A DNA stretch of 64,000 nucleotides, taken from Stenotrophomonas maltophilia D457. GTDB lineage: Bacteria > Pseudomonadota > Gammaproteobacteria > Xanthomonadales > Xanthomonadaceae. How positions within the stretch are numbered: position 1 is the first letter of the stretch; each line of letters starts with the position of its first letter. The notes beneath the pieces were generated by a model. It worked only from the letters and a program-made list of their open reading frames with translations, did not search any database and was not told the origin of the DNA. The DNA is taken from NCBI RefSeq assembly GCF_000284595.1, contig NC_017671.1, positions 2,079,001 through 2,143,000 on the forward strand. Reading direction: 5' to 3'. The position numbers were made by a program, and so were the translations under genes. Below are positions 40,630 through 48,036 of the stretch, one piece after another.

Positions 40630-40740
40630 GGCGTCGACCCTGGCCGACGAATGGGATTTCGGCCCTGGTAGGCGTCGACCTTGGTCGACGAAAGGGATTT
40701 CGGCCTTGGCAGGCGTCGACCTTGGTCGACGAAAGGCATG
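40630..40740. repeat. Three tandem 41-base repeats with GTCGACC-GGTCGAC palindromes
   Basis: Units begin at 40630, 40671 and 40712 with GGCGTCGACC(C/T)TGG(C/T)CGACGAA, followed by a spacer (about GGGATTTCGGCC(C/T)TGG(C/T)A). Each unit folds as a GTCGACC/GGTCGAC hairpin. The third runs into GGCATGCCAACCAGGGTTGG at 40736-40755, a further inverted repeat. The array is intergenic between the DUF4190 promoter and the end of the SDR gene. Confidence 0.85.
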
Positions 40741-40774
40741 CCAACCAGGGTTGGCGGCTACCGAAGTGCCGGTA

Positions 40775-41614
40775 TCAGCCCATCAACACCTGGCCGCCAT
40801 CCACATTGAGCACGCTACCGGTGACCCAGCGCGCCAGCGGCGAGCACAGGAACAGGGCGGCGTCGGCGATCTCGCGCGGGTGGCCGAAGCGGCCGAACGG
40901 AATCTTCGCCAGGGTGCCGTGGTACAGCGCAGGGTCCTCGACGCGGCGACGGTCCCAGAGGCCGTCATCGAACTCGATCGAGCCCGGGGCGATGGCATTG
41001 ACCCGGATCCGGTCCTTGGCCAGCGCCAGCGCCTGTGACGTGGTGTAGTGCGAAAGCGCCGCTTTGGCCGCAGCATACGGCGCGCCACCGGGGCGCGGCT
41101 GCTGCGCGGCAATCGACGACAGATTGAGGATGCAGGCGTCGCTGGAGGCACGCAGCCATGGCAGTGCCAGGCGCGAGGCACGCACGGCCGCCATCAGGTC
41201 GATCTGCAGGCTGGCCGCCCAGCCGTCCTCGTCGTCGGCCATGCCGTAGCCGGTGGCATTGTTGACCAGTACATCGATACCGCCGAGGGCATCGGCAGCG
41301 GCCTGCAGCCAGGCCTGGATCTGGCCGGGATCGGCCAGATCGGTGGAAAACGCGTGCAGTTCGAAGCCCTGCGCCCGTGCATCGGCACGCAGGGCATCCA
41401 GGCCGGCCTGGCCGCGGGCGCAGACCGAGACCTGTGCGCCGGCGCCGGCAAAGGCCAGCGCCATTTCACGGCCAATGCCCTTGCTGCCGCCGGCGATGAG
41501 CACGCGGCGGCCGCTGAAATCGAGGGTCGGAGCCCCTGCGGGGATCCGACCCCTCGCTGGGGCCAGATCCCCGGAGGGGCTCTGGCCCACGGACGTGTCC
41601 GCGTCGTTTGCCAT
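40775..41614 (-). CDS. SDR-family oxidoreductase with a REP-encoded N-terminal segment
   Basis: A 279-residue classical SDR. The cofactor site is RVLIAGGSKGIGREMALAF (about residues 36-54), then STDLAD, VLVNNATGYGM, the Ser in NLSSIAA, the catalytic PYAAAK Tyr-Lys, and AIAPGSIEFDD, with the terminal SVLNVDGGQVLMG. The start ATG at 41614 overlaps the ALDH stop by one base (TGATG), so expression is coupled. Residues about 9-30 are encoded by two palindromic repeats (41524-41588) that have no counterpart in normal SDRs. The partner ALDH gene suggests an alcohol-to-acid or lysine/pipecolate-type pathway, but the substrate is not clear. Confidence 0.85.
   Translation of the reverse strand: MANDADTSVGQSPSGDLAPARGRIPAGAPTLDFSGRRVLIAGGSKGIGREMALAFAGAGAQVSVCARGQAGLDALRADARAQGFELHAFSTDLADPGQIQAWLQAAADALGGIDVLVNNATGYGMADDEDGWAASLQIDLMAAVRASRLALPWLRASSDACILNLSSIAAQQPRPGGAPYAAAKAALSHYTTSQALALAKDRIRVNAIAPGSIEFDDGLWDRRRVEDPALYHGTLAKIPFGRFGHPREIADAALFLCSPLARWVTGSVLNVDGGQVLMG
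41524..41588. repeat. Palindromic repeat pair inside the SDR coding sequence
   Basis: Two adjacent hairpins, GGGTCGGAGCCCC-tgc-GGGG-ATCCGACCC (41524-41552) and GGGGCCAGATCCCC-gga-GGGGCTCTGGCCC (41559-41588), belong to the same family as the intergenic pair at 11828-11922. Here they are in frame and translated as part of the SDR N-terminus. Confidence 0.75.
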
Positions 41615-43146
41615 CACAGGTCGAACTTGATGCCCTGGGCCAGCGGCAGCGAATCCGAATAGTTGATGGTGTTGGTCTGGCGGCGCATGTAGACCTTCCA
41701 CGCATCCGAACCGGACTCGCGGCCACCGCCGGTGTCCTTCTCGCCACCGAAGGCACCGCCGATCTCCGCACCGGACGTGCCGATGTTGATGTTGGCGATG
41801 CCGCAGTCGCTGCCGGCGGCCGACAGGAACTTCTCGGCAGTCTTCAGGTTCTGGGTGAAGATCGAGGACGACAGGCCCTGCGGCACGCCGTTCTGCATGT
41901 CGATGGCTTCATCGAGGGTGTCGTACGGCATCACGTACAGGATCGGCGCGAAGGTCTCGTGCTGGACCACGGCGTCGCTGTTCTTCAGGCCGGAGACGAT
42001 GGCCGGCAACACGAAGTTGCCCGGGCGGTCGATGCGGCTGCCACCGGTTTCGATGGTGCCGCCGGCCGCCTTGGCCTGGGCGATCGCATCGAGGAACTGC
42101 TGCACGGCGCCTTCGCTGTTCAGCGGGCCCATCAGGTTGGCCGCATCGGTCGGGTCGCCGATCTTGCCTTCCACCTGCTTGTAGGCCTTGACCAGGGTGG
42201 CCAGCACATCGGCGTAGATCGAACGATGCACGATCAGGCGGCGGGTGGTGGTGCAGCGCTGGCCGGCGGTGCCGACGGCGCCGAACACGATGCCCGGCAC
42301 GGCCAGCTTCAGGTCGGCGGTTTCGTCCAGGATGATGGCGTTGTTGCCGCCGAGTTCCAGCAGGCAGCGGCCGAGGCGGCGCGCGACCTTCTCGTTGACG
42401 GTGCGACCGACCTGGGTCGAGCCGGTGAAGCTGATCAGCGGCACGCGGCGGTCATCGACCATCTTTTCCGACAGCGCGGTGCCGGCATCGTTGATCAGGA
42501 AGAAGATGTCCGGGAAGCCGGCTTCGCGCAGGGCGTCGTTGCAGATCTTCAGCGAGGCGATGGCGGTCAGCGGCGTCTTGTTGGACGGCTTCCAGATGCA
42601 CACGTCGCCACAGATGGCGGCCAGGAACGAGTTCCAGCTCCACACCGCCACCGGGAAATTGAAGGCCGAGATGATGCCGACCAGGCCCAGCGGGTGGTAC
42701 TGCTCGTACATGCGGTGGCCGGGGCGCTCGGAATGCATGGTGTAGCCGTACAGCATGCGGCTCTGGCCCACGGCGAAATCGGCGATGTCGATCATCTCCT
42801 GCACTTCGCCATCGCCTTCCGGCTTGCTCTTGCCCATTTCCAGGGCAACCAGCGAACCCAGGGCGTCCTTGTGCCTGCGCAGTGCTTCACCGCACAGGCG
42901 CACGGCTTCACCGCGGCGCGGGGCCGGCGTGGTACGCCAGACCTTGAAGGCTTCCTGGGCGCGGGCCACGACGGTCTCGTACTCGGCCTCGGTGGTCGCG
43001 CGGACCTGCGCGATCGGCTCGCCTGTGGTCGGGTTGACCGGGGTGATCAGCTCACCGCTGGTCGCGCTCGACCACTCCCCGTTGCCCAGGTACGTGCCAG
43101 CGTTGATCGCGTCCAGGCCAAGGGACTTGAGCAGCTCGGAAGACAT
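41614..43146 (-). CDS. amaB: ALDH7-type aldehyde dehydrogenase (piperideine-6-carboxylate / aminoadipate semialdehyde)
   Basis: A 510-residue aldehyde dehydrogenase of the antiquitin (ALDH7) type. It has [50 protein letters not shown] (NAD loop), the catalytic Glu in [11 protein letters not shown], and the nucleophile Cys in [14 protein letters not shown]. The conserved [39 protein letters not shown] is highly characteristic of this group. The enzyme oxidises alpha-aminoadipate semialdehyde (L-piperideine-6-carboxylate) in lysine degradation. The amaB symbol follows the Pseudomonas homologue. It is coupled to the SDR gene that follows. Confidence 0.88.
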   Translation of the reverse strand: MSSELLKSLGLDAINAGTYLGNGEWSSATSGELITPVNPTTGEPIAQVRATTEAEYETVVARAQEAFKVWRTTPAPRRGEAVRLCGEALRRHKDALGSLVALEMGKSKPEGDGEVQEMIDIADFAVGQSRMLYGYTMHSERPGHRMYEQYHPLGLVGIISAFNFPVAVWSWNSFLAAICGDVCIWKPSNKTPLTAIASLKICNDALREAGFPDIFFLINDAGTALSEKMVDDRRVPLISFTGSTQVGRTVNEKVARRLGRCLLELGGNNAIILDETADLKLAVPGIVFGAVGTAGQRCTTTRRLIVHRSIYADVLATLVKAYKQVEGKIGDPTDAANLMGPLNSEGAVQQFLDAIAQAKAAGGTIETGGSRIDRPGNFVLPAIVSGLKNSDAVVQHETFAPILYVMPYDTLDEAIDMQNGVPQGLSSSIFTQNLKTAEKFLSAAGSDCGIANINIGTSGAEIGGAFGGEKDTGGGRESGSDAWKVYMRRQTNTINYSDSLPLAQGIKFDL

Positions 43147-43329
43147 GCAGACTCCTGTATTTCGTTACGTTGTTTGGCGCCATCGCGGGCAGGTGGGGGA
43201 CGCGATGAACTGAATCGCCGATGGTAGCAGAGCGCCCCGGCCGGCCATGGTGCAACGCGCCAGCCAGGCCTGGCCGAACATGAATGCTTGGAGGGCAGGG
43301 CACGTTGCCTGTAAACTTCCCGGCTGCAT

Positions 43330-43406
43330 GGCCCCGTAGCTCAGCTGGATAGAGCGTCCCCCTCCTAAGGGGAAGGTCGCCCGTTCGAATCGGGCCGGGG
43401 TCACCA
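43330..43406 (+). tRNA. tRNA-Arg (anticodon CCU, decodes AGG)
   Basis: A 77-base cloverleaf with encoded CCA end. The acceptor GGCCCCG pairs with CGGGGTC (one G-U). The D-arm is GCTC/GAGC, the anticodon stem TCCCC/GGGGA with loop CTCCTAA (anticodon CCT), and the T-arm GCCCG/CGGGC with loop TTCGAAT, followed by A and CCA. Its 3' part is the attachment site of the small insertion that follows: the last 18 bases before TCACCA recur at 45122-45139. Confidence 0.96.
43383..43400. repeat. attL-like direct repeat at the tRNA-Arg 3' end
   Basis: GTTCGAATCGGGCCGGGG covers the T-loop and 3' acceptor strand of tRNA-Arg and is repeated exactly at 45122-45139. Direct repeats of a tRNA 3' end are the standard footprint of site-specific integration. 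Confidence 0.85.
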
Positions 43407-43451
43407 GAATCAATGGAACAGGGCGAGCGGCGTCGTCGGGCTTGAATGGGT

Positions 43452-43943
43452 CTACTTCGGACGGACCGGGATGATGGGTTTCACCGTGACAACCCCGCTG
43501 CCACCTCCTCCGCAGCTTCCATAGCAGCCTCCGCCAGGGTTAAATCCGCCAGTTCCACCAGCACCTCCGCCGCTGCCACCGCCGGCACCTCCACCGCCAC
43601 GGCTGGGCGGCTGCTGAGTTCCCGGCAGGGGCTGGACGCAAGGGCTTCCAGTGAGGCAAGTAACAGCGGCTTCTTCGACGGACCCGTCACCCCAGGTCAC
43701 CTTGATCCTGCTGCCGACAGGCAAAGACGCAATGCCATGCGTGATTCGGTACATGCCCGCCAAACCGACAAGGCCGGTGCGTCGCAGCTCCACCATTTCG
43801 TAGGCGGACAAATTCTGCGCAACTGCAACCTGGTTATACGGATACGAACTGGCGTTGATCGATACTGTTGCAGCAACGGCGGCAAAGGCCGTGAAAACCA
43901 GCCCGGCGATACTCCACTTCGTTCTTCCGGAGATTCGATTCAC
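43452..43943 (-). CDS. Unrecognised membrane-anchored protein with Gly-rich C-terminus (island gene)
   Basis: A 163-residue protein from the GTG at 43943, chosen because AAGGA lies about 7 bases upstream; an ATG at 43976 would overlap the previous gene by 20 bases. One N-terminal helix ([19 protein letters not shown]) suggests membrane anchoring or export. A soluble part follows ([49 protein letters not shown], with a Cys pair in CLTGSPC). It then has a low-complexity Gly/Ser tail (about residues 113-150) with CYGSC. I do not recognise a family. It lies 13 bases after the other island gene. Confidence 0.75.
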   Translation of the reverse strand: MNRISGRTKWSIAGLVFTAFAAVAATVSINASSYPYNQVAVAQNLSAYEMVELRRTGLVGLAGMYRITHGIASLPVGSRIKVTWGDGSVEEAAVTCLTGSPCVQPLPGTQQPPSRGGGGAGGGSGGGAGGTGGFNPGGGCYGSCGGGGSGVVTVKPIIPVRPK

Positions 43944-43956
43944 TGCGGCGTCCTTT

Positions 43957-44856
43957 TCAAGATGGCTTCTTCCCAACTGCTCTGTTTACTTCTCCTATTG
44001 CTCTATCAAGCGACTCTTGCTGTCCAGCAGGAACCACCCTGCTCCTGACGGCGCCTTCAAAATTCTCTGATCCGCACACGCCCGAATTGACACATAGTGA
44101 ATCCATGCGGAATGAGCCGGCTCCGCAATCTGCCCCCATTCGGCAGGCGACGATGCCCCAGGCATAGTTGGCGTATGGACCCGTAGCGCTTGCATTGAAG
44201 GCACCGAGATCGGTTCCCTCTGGCGCGAGCGCTAGCAGATCTCCCAGTGCAAAAATTGCCTCCGGGTCTGCAGAATTGACCGCATCGCGTGCCAGTAGCT
44301 GATAGTCACCAGGTTTGAGGCTGGTCCACTTGCTGGATGCCATGTAAATCCTGGCGTAAGGATCGCCGTGATCTGCCGCGCGTTCAAACCATTTTGTATA
44401 GTGCTCTTCGAGTATCACGTCGCCGCCGTCAACGACCGAGCAGGTCGCTGCGAAGCGCTTCTTGATGTCATCGTATGCGCCTTGCGTTTTCCCGCTGAGG
44501 CGCGCGTATGCGTCCAACGTCGCATACATGTTCGAATGGGAAATGCTGAAAACGGAGCAATGCTGATAAATCTGCCCCAGCTTGCGCTGTGCTGCTACGT
44601 CCCCGGCTTCTGCACGTGAACGAAGTTCAAGAAATCCGGCTGCTGCATCCTGTGTGTTGGAACTCAACTCAGGACCTGTGAGGGATGAGGCGGTATGGCT
44701 AGAGTTGGCCTGATCCTTGGAGTTTGGCTGATTGGTTTGAGAATCAGGTTTGCGCTGTTGTGTGTCCGCTTTGGTTGGGACATACCAAAAACTGACTCCC
44801 GCCAAGACGATCAGTATCAATGCAGAGAAGCTCAGGACTTTGACTCGTGGAGACAT
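43957..44856 (-). CDS. Unrecognised exported/anchored protein with Sel1-like repeats (island gene)
   Basis: A 299-residue protein. An N-terminal hydrophobic helix (VLSFSALILIVLAGVSFWYV) acts as signal or anchor and is followed by a Ser/Gln/Asn-rich linker (about residues 30-70). The helical body contains Sel1-like motifs (RAEAGDVAAQRKLGQIYQ, RAADHGDPYARIYMA, SADPEAIFALGDLLALA) and several cysteines (HCSVF, ATCSVV, CRMGADCGAG, CVNSGVCGS). The composition is clearly less GC-rich than the flanks. It is probably cotranscribed with the Gly-rich gene. Function is unknown; both look like envelope or periplasmic cargo. Confidence 0.75.
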   Translation of the reverse strand: MSPRVKVLSFSALILIVLAGVSFWYVPTKADTQQRKPDSQTNQPNSKDQANSSHTASSLTGPELSSNTQDAAAGFLELRSRAEAGDVAAQRKLGQIYQHCSVFSISHSNMYATLDAYARLSGKTQGAYDDIKKRFAATCSVVDGGDVILEEHYTKWFERAADHGDPYARIYMASSKWTSLKPGDYQLLARDAVNSADPEAIFALGDLLALAPEGTDLGAFNASATGPYANYAWGIVACRMGADCGAGSFRMDSLCVNSGVCGSENFEGAVRSRVVPAGQQESLDRAIGEVNRAVGKKPS

Positions 44857-45518
44857 GGCGTTCCTTCATGACCGATCAGCGCGGTACGCGTGCAGGGATT
44901 GTCACGGTGCCCAATCAGGGGCTGGGCTCCGACCGCCGCGCACTTTGGCAGGTCCCATGCCTACAAAACGGGATGGGGCGACGCTCCCCCCATCAGGCCA
45001 TAGGTCTAGTTCAGTATTTGTTTATGTACTGGACGCTGAGTGGAAGCCTGGACACGCCTAATCCTGGTTCAGGCCGAGCCCCACCTTCGCTGGGGTGGAT
45101 CTTTGACGATAGAGGGCACTTGTTCGAATCGGGCCGGGGGCGCTATTGCATGCACCGCGCGTGATGCCCCTTCGCGCAGGCTACAGAGCAACTCCAGGCC
45201 TCGCAGCACCTCCGCCACGTGCGCCTGCTCTTCGCCTCGCAACCCAAGCAGCGGCTGCGGCAGGCAGTCGTAACTGCACAGGCCCATCAGTGCCGCCGCG
45301 CATGCCATGACGCGGACGCCGCCGAAGCGGTTGTACAGCGCCCAGAGCGGCGCCGCCGGATCCCGAGGGCAGAAGGAAAAGAGGGGTTGTCAGGTGTGGC
45401 GGCGGTGGACGATCGGCATTGCTTATTGCCCTGGTACAAAATTCAAGCGCTGCCGTGCAACGTGATCCGGCCGCCGGGATCGCGCACCATGGCGGCCATC
45501 CTTCCTTGCGCGCACGCC
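44857..45518. other. Non-coding stretch with attR-like repeat and gene debris
   Basis: About 660 bases without a convincing gene. 44857-45121 is the right end of the island and must hold its promoter. 45122-45139 is the attR-like direct repeat. From 45140 to about 45370 the minus strand reads as an open but unstarted frame (LWALYNRFGGVRVMACAAAL, then LGLRGEEQAHVAEVLRG) that ends in the attR. This suggests a truncated gene of the ancestral locus, which I cannot identify. Confidence 0.5.
45122..45139. repeat. attR-like direct repeat of the tRNA-Arg 3' end
   Basis: GTTCGAATCGGGCCGGGG, an exact copy of 43383-43400. It marks the right boundary of the small island. The following bases (GCGC) diverge from the tRNA (TCAC), so the right copy is not part of a functional tRNA. 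Confidence 0.85.
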
Positions 45519-45983
45519 ATGAGTGAGTACCTTCGCCCCGTGCAGCCTCCGCACTTCGCCGCCATCGGCGCGTGGCTGGATTCGGCCAGCGCAACCCGGC
45601 GCTGGGCCGGTCCCGGCGTGGCGTATCCGCTCGTGCCGGACGCATTCGCGCACGCACTGCAACTGCAGCAGCGCCCGGGCTGGGTGCTGCTGGATGCGCA
45701 TGGCCACTGCCTTGGTTTCGGCCAGTACTGGCCAACGACCTCCGGCACGCTGCACCTGGGCCGCATCATCGTTTCGCCGCGGGCACGCGGGCGTGGACTG
45801 GGACGTGTACTGATGCAGGCGCTGATGGCGCAGGCGTTGCAGTCGCCCGGGGCGGAGCGGCTGACCCTGCGTGTCTATCGTGACAACGTCGCGGCGGTGA
45901 CCCTGTACCGCGACCTGGGCTTTCAGCCGATGGAAGACGCTTCGACGCCGGAACTGCTGTTCATGCAGCACCGTGCCGGCTGA
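45519..45983 (+). CDS. GNAT-family N-acetyltransferase
   Basis: A 154-residue GNAT protein: YLRPVQPPHFAAIGAWLDS at the start, then LGRIIVSPRARGRGLGRVLMQALMAQAL (acetyl-CoA loop RGRGLGR) and LTLRVYRDNVAAVTLYRDLGFQPME. The start ATG at 45519 is where the domain begins; the open frame extends 300 bases further upstream through DNA that does not code for a known domain. It is convergent with another GNAT gene, separated by only 7 bases. The substrate is unknown. Confidence 0.85.
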   Translation: MSEYLRPVQPPHFAAIGAWLDSASATRRWAGPGVAYPLVPDAFAHALQLQQRPGWVLLDAHGHCLGFGQYWPTTSGTLHLGRIIVSPRARGRGLGRVLMQALMAQALQSPGAERLTLRVYRDNVAAVTLYRDLGFQPMEDASTPELLFMQHRAG

Positions 45984-45990
45984 GTGGTGA

Positions 45991-46551
45991 TCACGCGCGC
46001 AGCACGGAAGCCTGTTGCGCCTGCCATTGCTCGCGGGTGATGCGGCTGATGTGTTCGGTGCGGTAGTCGCCGAGGAAGCTGTTGAACTTGTTCACTTCGG
46101 TATGGTGATGCTGGAAACCGCATTTGCTCTGTACGCTCAGGGACTGCAGGTTGTCGGCGAAGTAGCCGCACCACAGTGCGTCCAGGCGCAGGCCGAGGAA
46201 GGCGTGCCGCATCACTTCGCGCACTGCTTCGGGCACCAGGCCGCGCCCCCAGTACGGTACGCCGATCCAGTAGGCGATCTCGCCTTCGCGCTCGCCGATC
46301 TCGAAGTTGCTGTCGGCACCGATCAGGATGCCGACGCAGCCGATGGCGCGGCCATCTTCGCGGCTCTGCAGGGCATAGACCTCCGGCCGGTTGAACACGG
46401 TGCGGATGATCCCGGTACTTTCCTCGACGCTGGTGTGGGCTGGCCATCCGGCGATGGGCCCGACGCGCAGGTCGCGGGCGTATTCGTACAGGTCGGCGGC
46501 GTCGGTGTCGCGCCAGGGGCGCAGGATCAAGCGTTCGGTATGCAGCGGCAT
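45991..46551 (-). CDS. RimJ/RimL-type GNAT acetyltransferase
   Basis: A 186-residue acetyltransferase of the RimJ/RimL/SpeG group (acetyltransf_3). It has LHTERLILRPWRDTDAADLYEYARD, IGCVGILIGADSNFEIGEREGEIAYWIGVPYWGRGLVPEAVREVMRHAF, then WCGYFADNLQSLSVQSKCGFQHHH. This family modifies N-terminal amines of ribosomal proteins, small amines or antibiotics; the target is unknown here. The ATG at 46551 is used because it opens the domain; an ATG at 46581 is possible. Confidence 0.88.
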   Translation of the reverse strand: MPLHTERLILRPWRDTDAADLYEYARDLRVGPIAGWPAHTSVEESTGIIRTVFNRPEVYALQSREDGRAIGCVGILIGADSNFEIGEREGEIAYWIGVPYWGRGLVPEAVREVMRHAFLGLRLDALWCGYFADNLQSLSVQSKCGFQHHHTEVNKFNSFLGDYRTEHISRITREQWQAQQASVLRA

Positions 46552-46679
46552 GGCCGTTCCAGGGGCAGGGAGAGAGCGCACAGGCTAGGCCGCGTCGGGC
46601 GGAGGGCACAGGGCGGGACCTTGATGGTTTCGGTACTTTTCACAACTCCCCGGCGTTGCCCGGTATGCTGTGCCGCGGA

Positions 46680-47591
46680 ATGCAGCCGGATCGGCCAATG
46701 GACCGCATACCCCAGCTTCTGGATCAGGACGAATCGATGCGCCTGGAGGTCAGTACGCTGGCGGAGGGGCAGGGGGTTCCGCTGTCGTTCGGGCACGCGT
46801 ATCTGGCGGTACTGGTGTGCGTGTCCGGGCGTGCGCGCTTCGCACTGAACTTCCGTGAGGTGGCGGTGCAGCGGCACGACGTGCTGGTGCTGGCCGAGGA
46901 CACGCTGGCGCTGCTGCGGAAGCGATCGCGTGGCTTCCTGGCGGTGGTCTGCCTGATGCCGAAGGCGCTGGCGTCGGAGGTGGCCTACGTACTGCCCAAC
47001 GCGCTGTTCAAGTTCCTGCATGAGCATCCCCATTGCGTGCCGTCGCCGCTGGAGGTGCCGCTCCTGCAGGGCTGGCTGCAGCAGCTGATGGACGCGCAAC
47101 ATACTGGGGGCCGCTATCGGCACGTGATGCTGCGCAATCTACTGCAGACCTTTTTCCTGAAATTCGCCACGCTGTTGCCGGCACAGAAGGGGGCCGCAGC
47201 GTCGGTCAGCCGGCGCGAGCGCCTGGCCTGGAATTTCTGGGAACTGGTCGGCCAGCGCAGTACCCGCCAGCGCGACGTGCAGTCTTATGCCGATGCGTTG
47301 TGCATCACGCCGTTCTATCTTTCACAGCTGACCCGCGAGTGCTTCGGTGAAACACCCAAGGCGTTGATCGACCGCCAGGTGGTGCTGGAGATCAAGGCGC
47401 TGCTGAGCTACAGCGAGCTGCCGATCGGGCGCATCGCCGAGCGATTGTGCTTCGAGGATGCGTCCTACCTGTGCCGCTACTTCCGGCGGCACACCGGGCA
47501 GTCGCTGACCGGCTACCGCCGTGCGGGGCAGGGTGGCGCTGGTGGGATACGAACAGCGGTGCCGGCACTTCGGACAGCAGATCCTCGGTAA
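46680..47591 (+). CDS. AraC-family transcriptional regulator
   Basis: A 303-residue regulator. The N-terminal cupin-type sensor is about residues 15-120 (LEVSTLAEGQGVPLSFGHAYLAVLVCVSGRARFALN). The C-terminal double helix-turn-helix is about 195-290 (VQSYADALCITPFYLSQLTRECFGETPKALIDRQVVLEIKALL, IGRIAERLCFEDASYLCRYFRRHTGQSLTGYR). The start is uncertain between ATG 46680 and ATG 46698. A TATGCT box at 46663-46668 would place transcription start only a few bases before 46680. Targets are unknown; the neighbouring genes are not obviously linked. Confidence 0.85.
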   Translation: MQPDRPMDRIPQLLDQDESMRLEVSTLAEGQGVPLSFGHAYLAVLVCVSGRARFALNFREVAVQRHDVLVLAEDTLALLRKRSRGFLAVVCLMPKALASEVAYVLPNALFKFLHEHPHCVPSPLEVPLLQGWLQQLMDAQHTGGRYRHVMLRNLLQTFFLKFATLLPAQKGAAASVSRRERLAWNFWELVGQRSTRQRDVQSYADALCITPFYLSQLTRECFGETPKALIDRQVVLEIKALLSYSELPIGRIAERLCFEDASYLCRYFRRHTGQSLTGYRRAGQGGAGGIRTAVPALRTADPR

Positions 47592-47676
47592 CCCCGCCGA
47601 GCATGCGTTCGACCACGCAGTCGCGGCGGTAGGGCCCCGGCACCCGTAGATCGGCTTCGCCAGGCCTGGCGAAAGG

Positions 47677-48036
47677 TCAATCCTGCTTCAACAGCTCGAC
47701 CAGCTGGCGCAGGCGATAGGGCTTGGGCAGGAACTCCACCTGCTCCGGCAGCGGCGGCAGCTGCGAGCGCGCATAGCCGGAGGACAGGATCATGCGTGCC
47801 TGCGGCTGTTCGCGGGCGACGTGCTCGCTCAGTTCGATGCCGGACATGCCGTTGGGCATGCTGACATCGCTGAACACCACGTCAAAACGCGCCTCGCCCT
47901 TGAGCAGCTCCGCCGCCTCGTGGCCATCGGCGGTGGTGGCGACCTCGATGCCGAAATCGCGCAGGGCCAGGCCGATCATCTCGCGCAGATCGTTCTGGTC
48001 CTCCACCATCAGTACGCGGATCGGTTCATCGGTCAT
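47677..48036 (-). CDS. Single-domain response regulator (CheY-like)
   Basis: A 119-residue receiver domain only: VLMVEDQNDLREMIGLAL (acidic pair), DVVFSDVSMPNGMSGIEL (phospho-acceptor Asp in SDVSMP), RMILSSGY, and FLPKPYRLRQLV (conserved Lys). It overlaps the upstream histidine kinase by 11 bases and is surely its partner. Without an output domain it probably works by phosphotransfer or protein interaction. Confidence 0.92.
   Translation of the reverse strand: MTDEPIRVLMVEDQNDLREMIGLALRDFGIEVATTADGHEAAELLKGEARFDVVFSDVSMPNGMSGIELSEHVAREQPQARMILSSGYARSQLPPLPEQVEFLPKPYRLRQLVELLKQD

Larger units (their letters stand above)
43383..45139. mobile_element. Small tRNA-Arg-integrated island (about 1.75 kb), no integrase
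   Basis: The segment between the two 18-base direct repeats carries two minus-strand genes, visibly lower in GC than the flanks (many TTG, ATA, AAA codons). It also has an approximately 265-base non-coding stretch at its right end (44857-45121), where the promoter for the two genes must lie. No integrase, transposase or phage gene is present. It is either the remnant of a larger element or a satellite mobilised by an integrase supplied elsewhere. Confidence 0.7.

Noticed and set aside
40630..40740. Possible CRISPR array or minisatellite gene
   Set aside because: Spacers are nearly identical, units are palindromic, and the region is intergenic, so it is a tandem REP-like repeat.
44847..45164. 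Plus-strand open frames of about 105 codons in the island's right end
   Set aside because: Composition is irregular, no ribosome-binding site or domain is visible, and one frame runs across the attR-like repeat. Judged non-coding.
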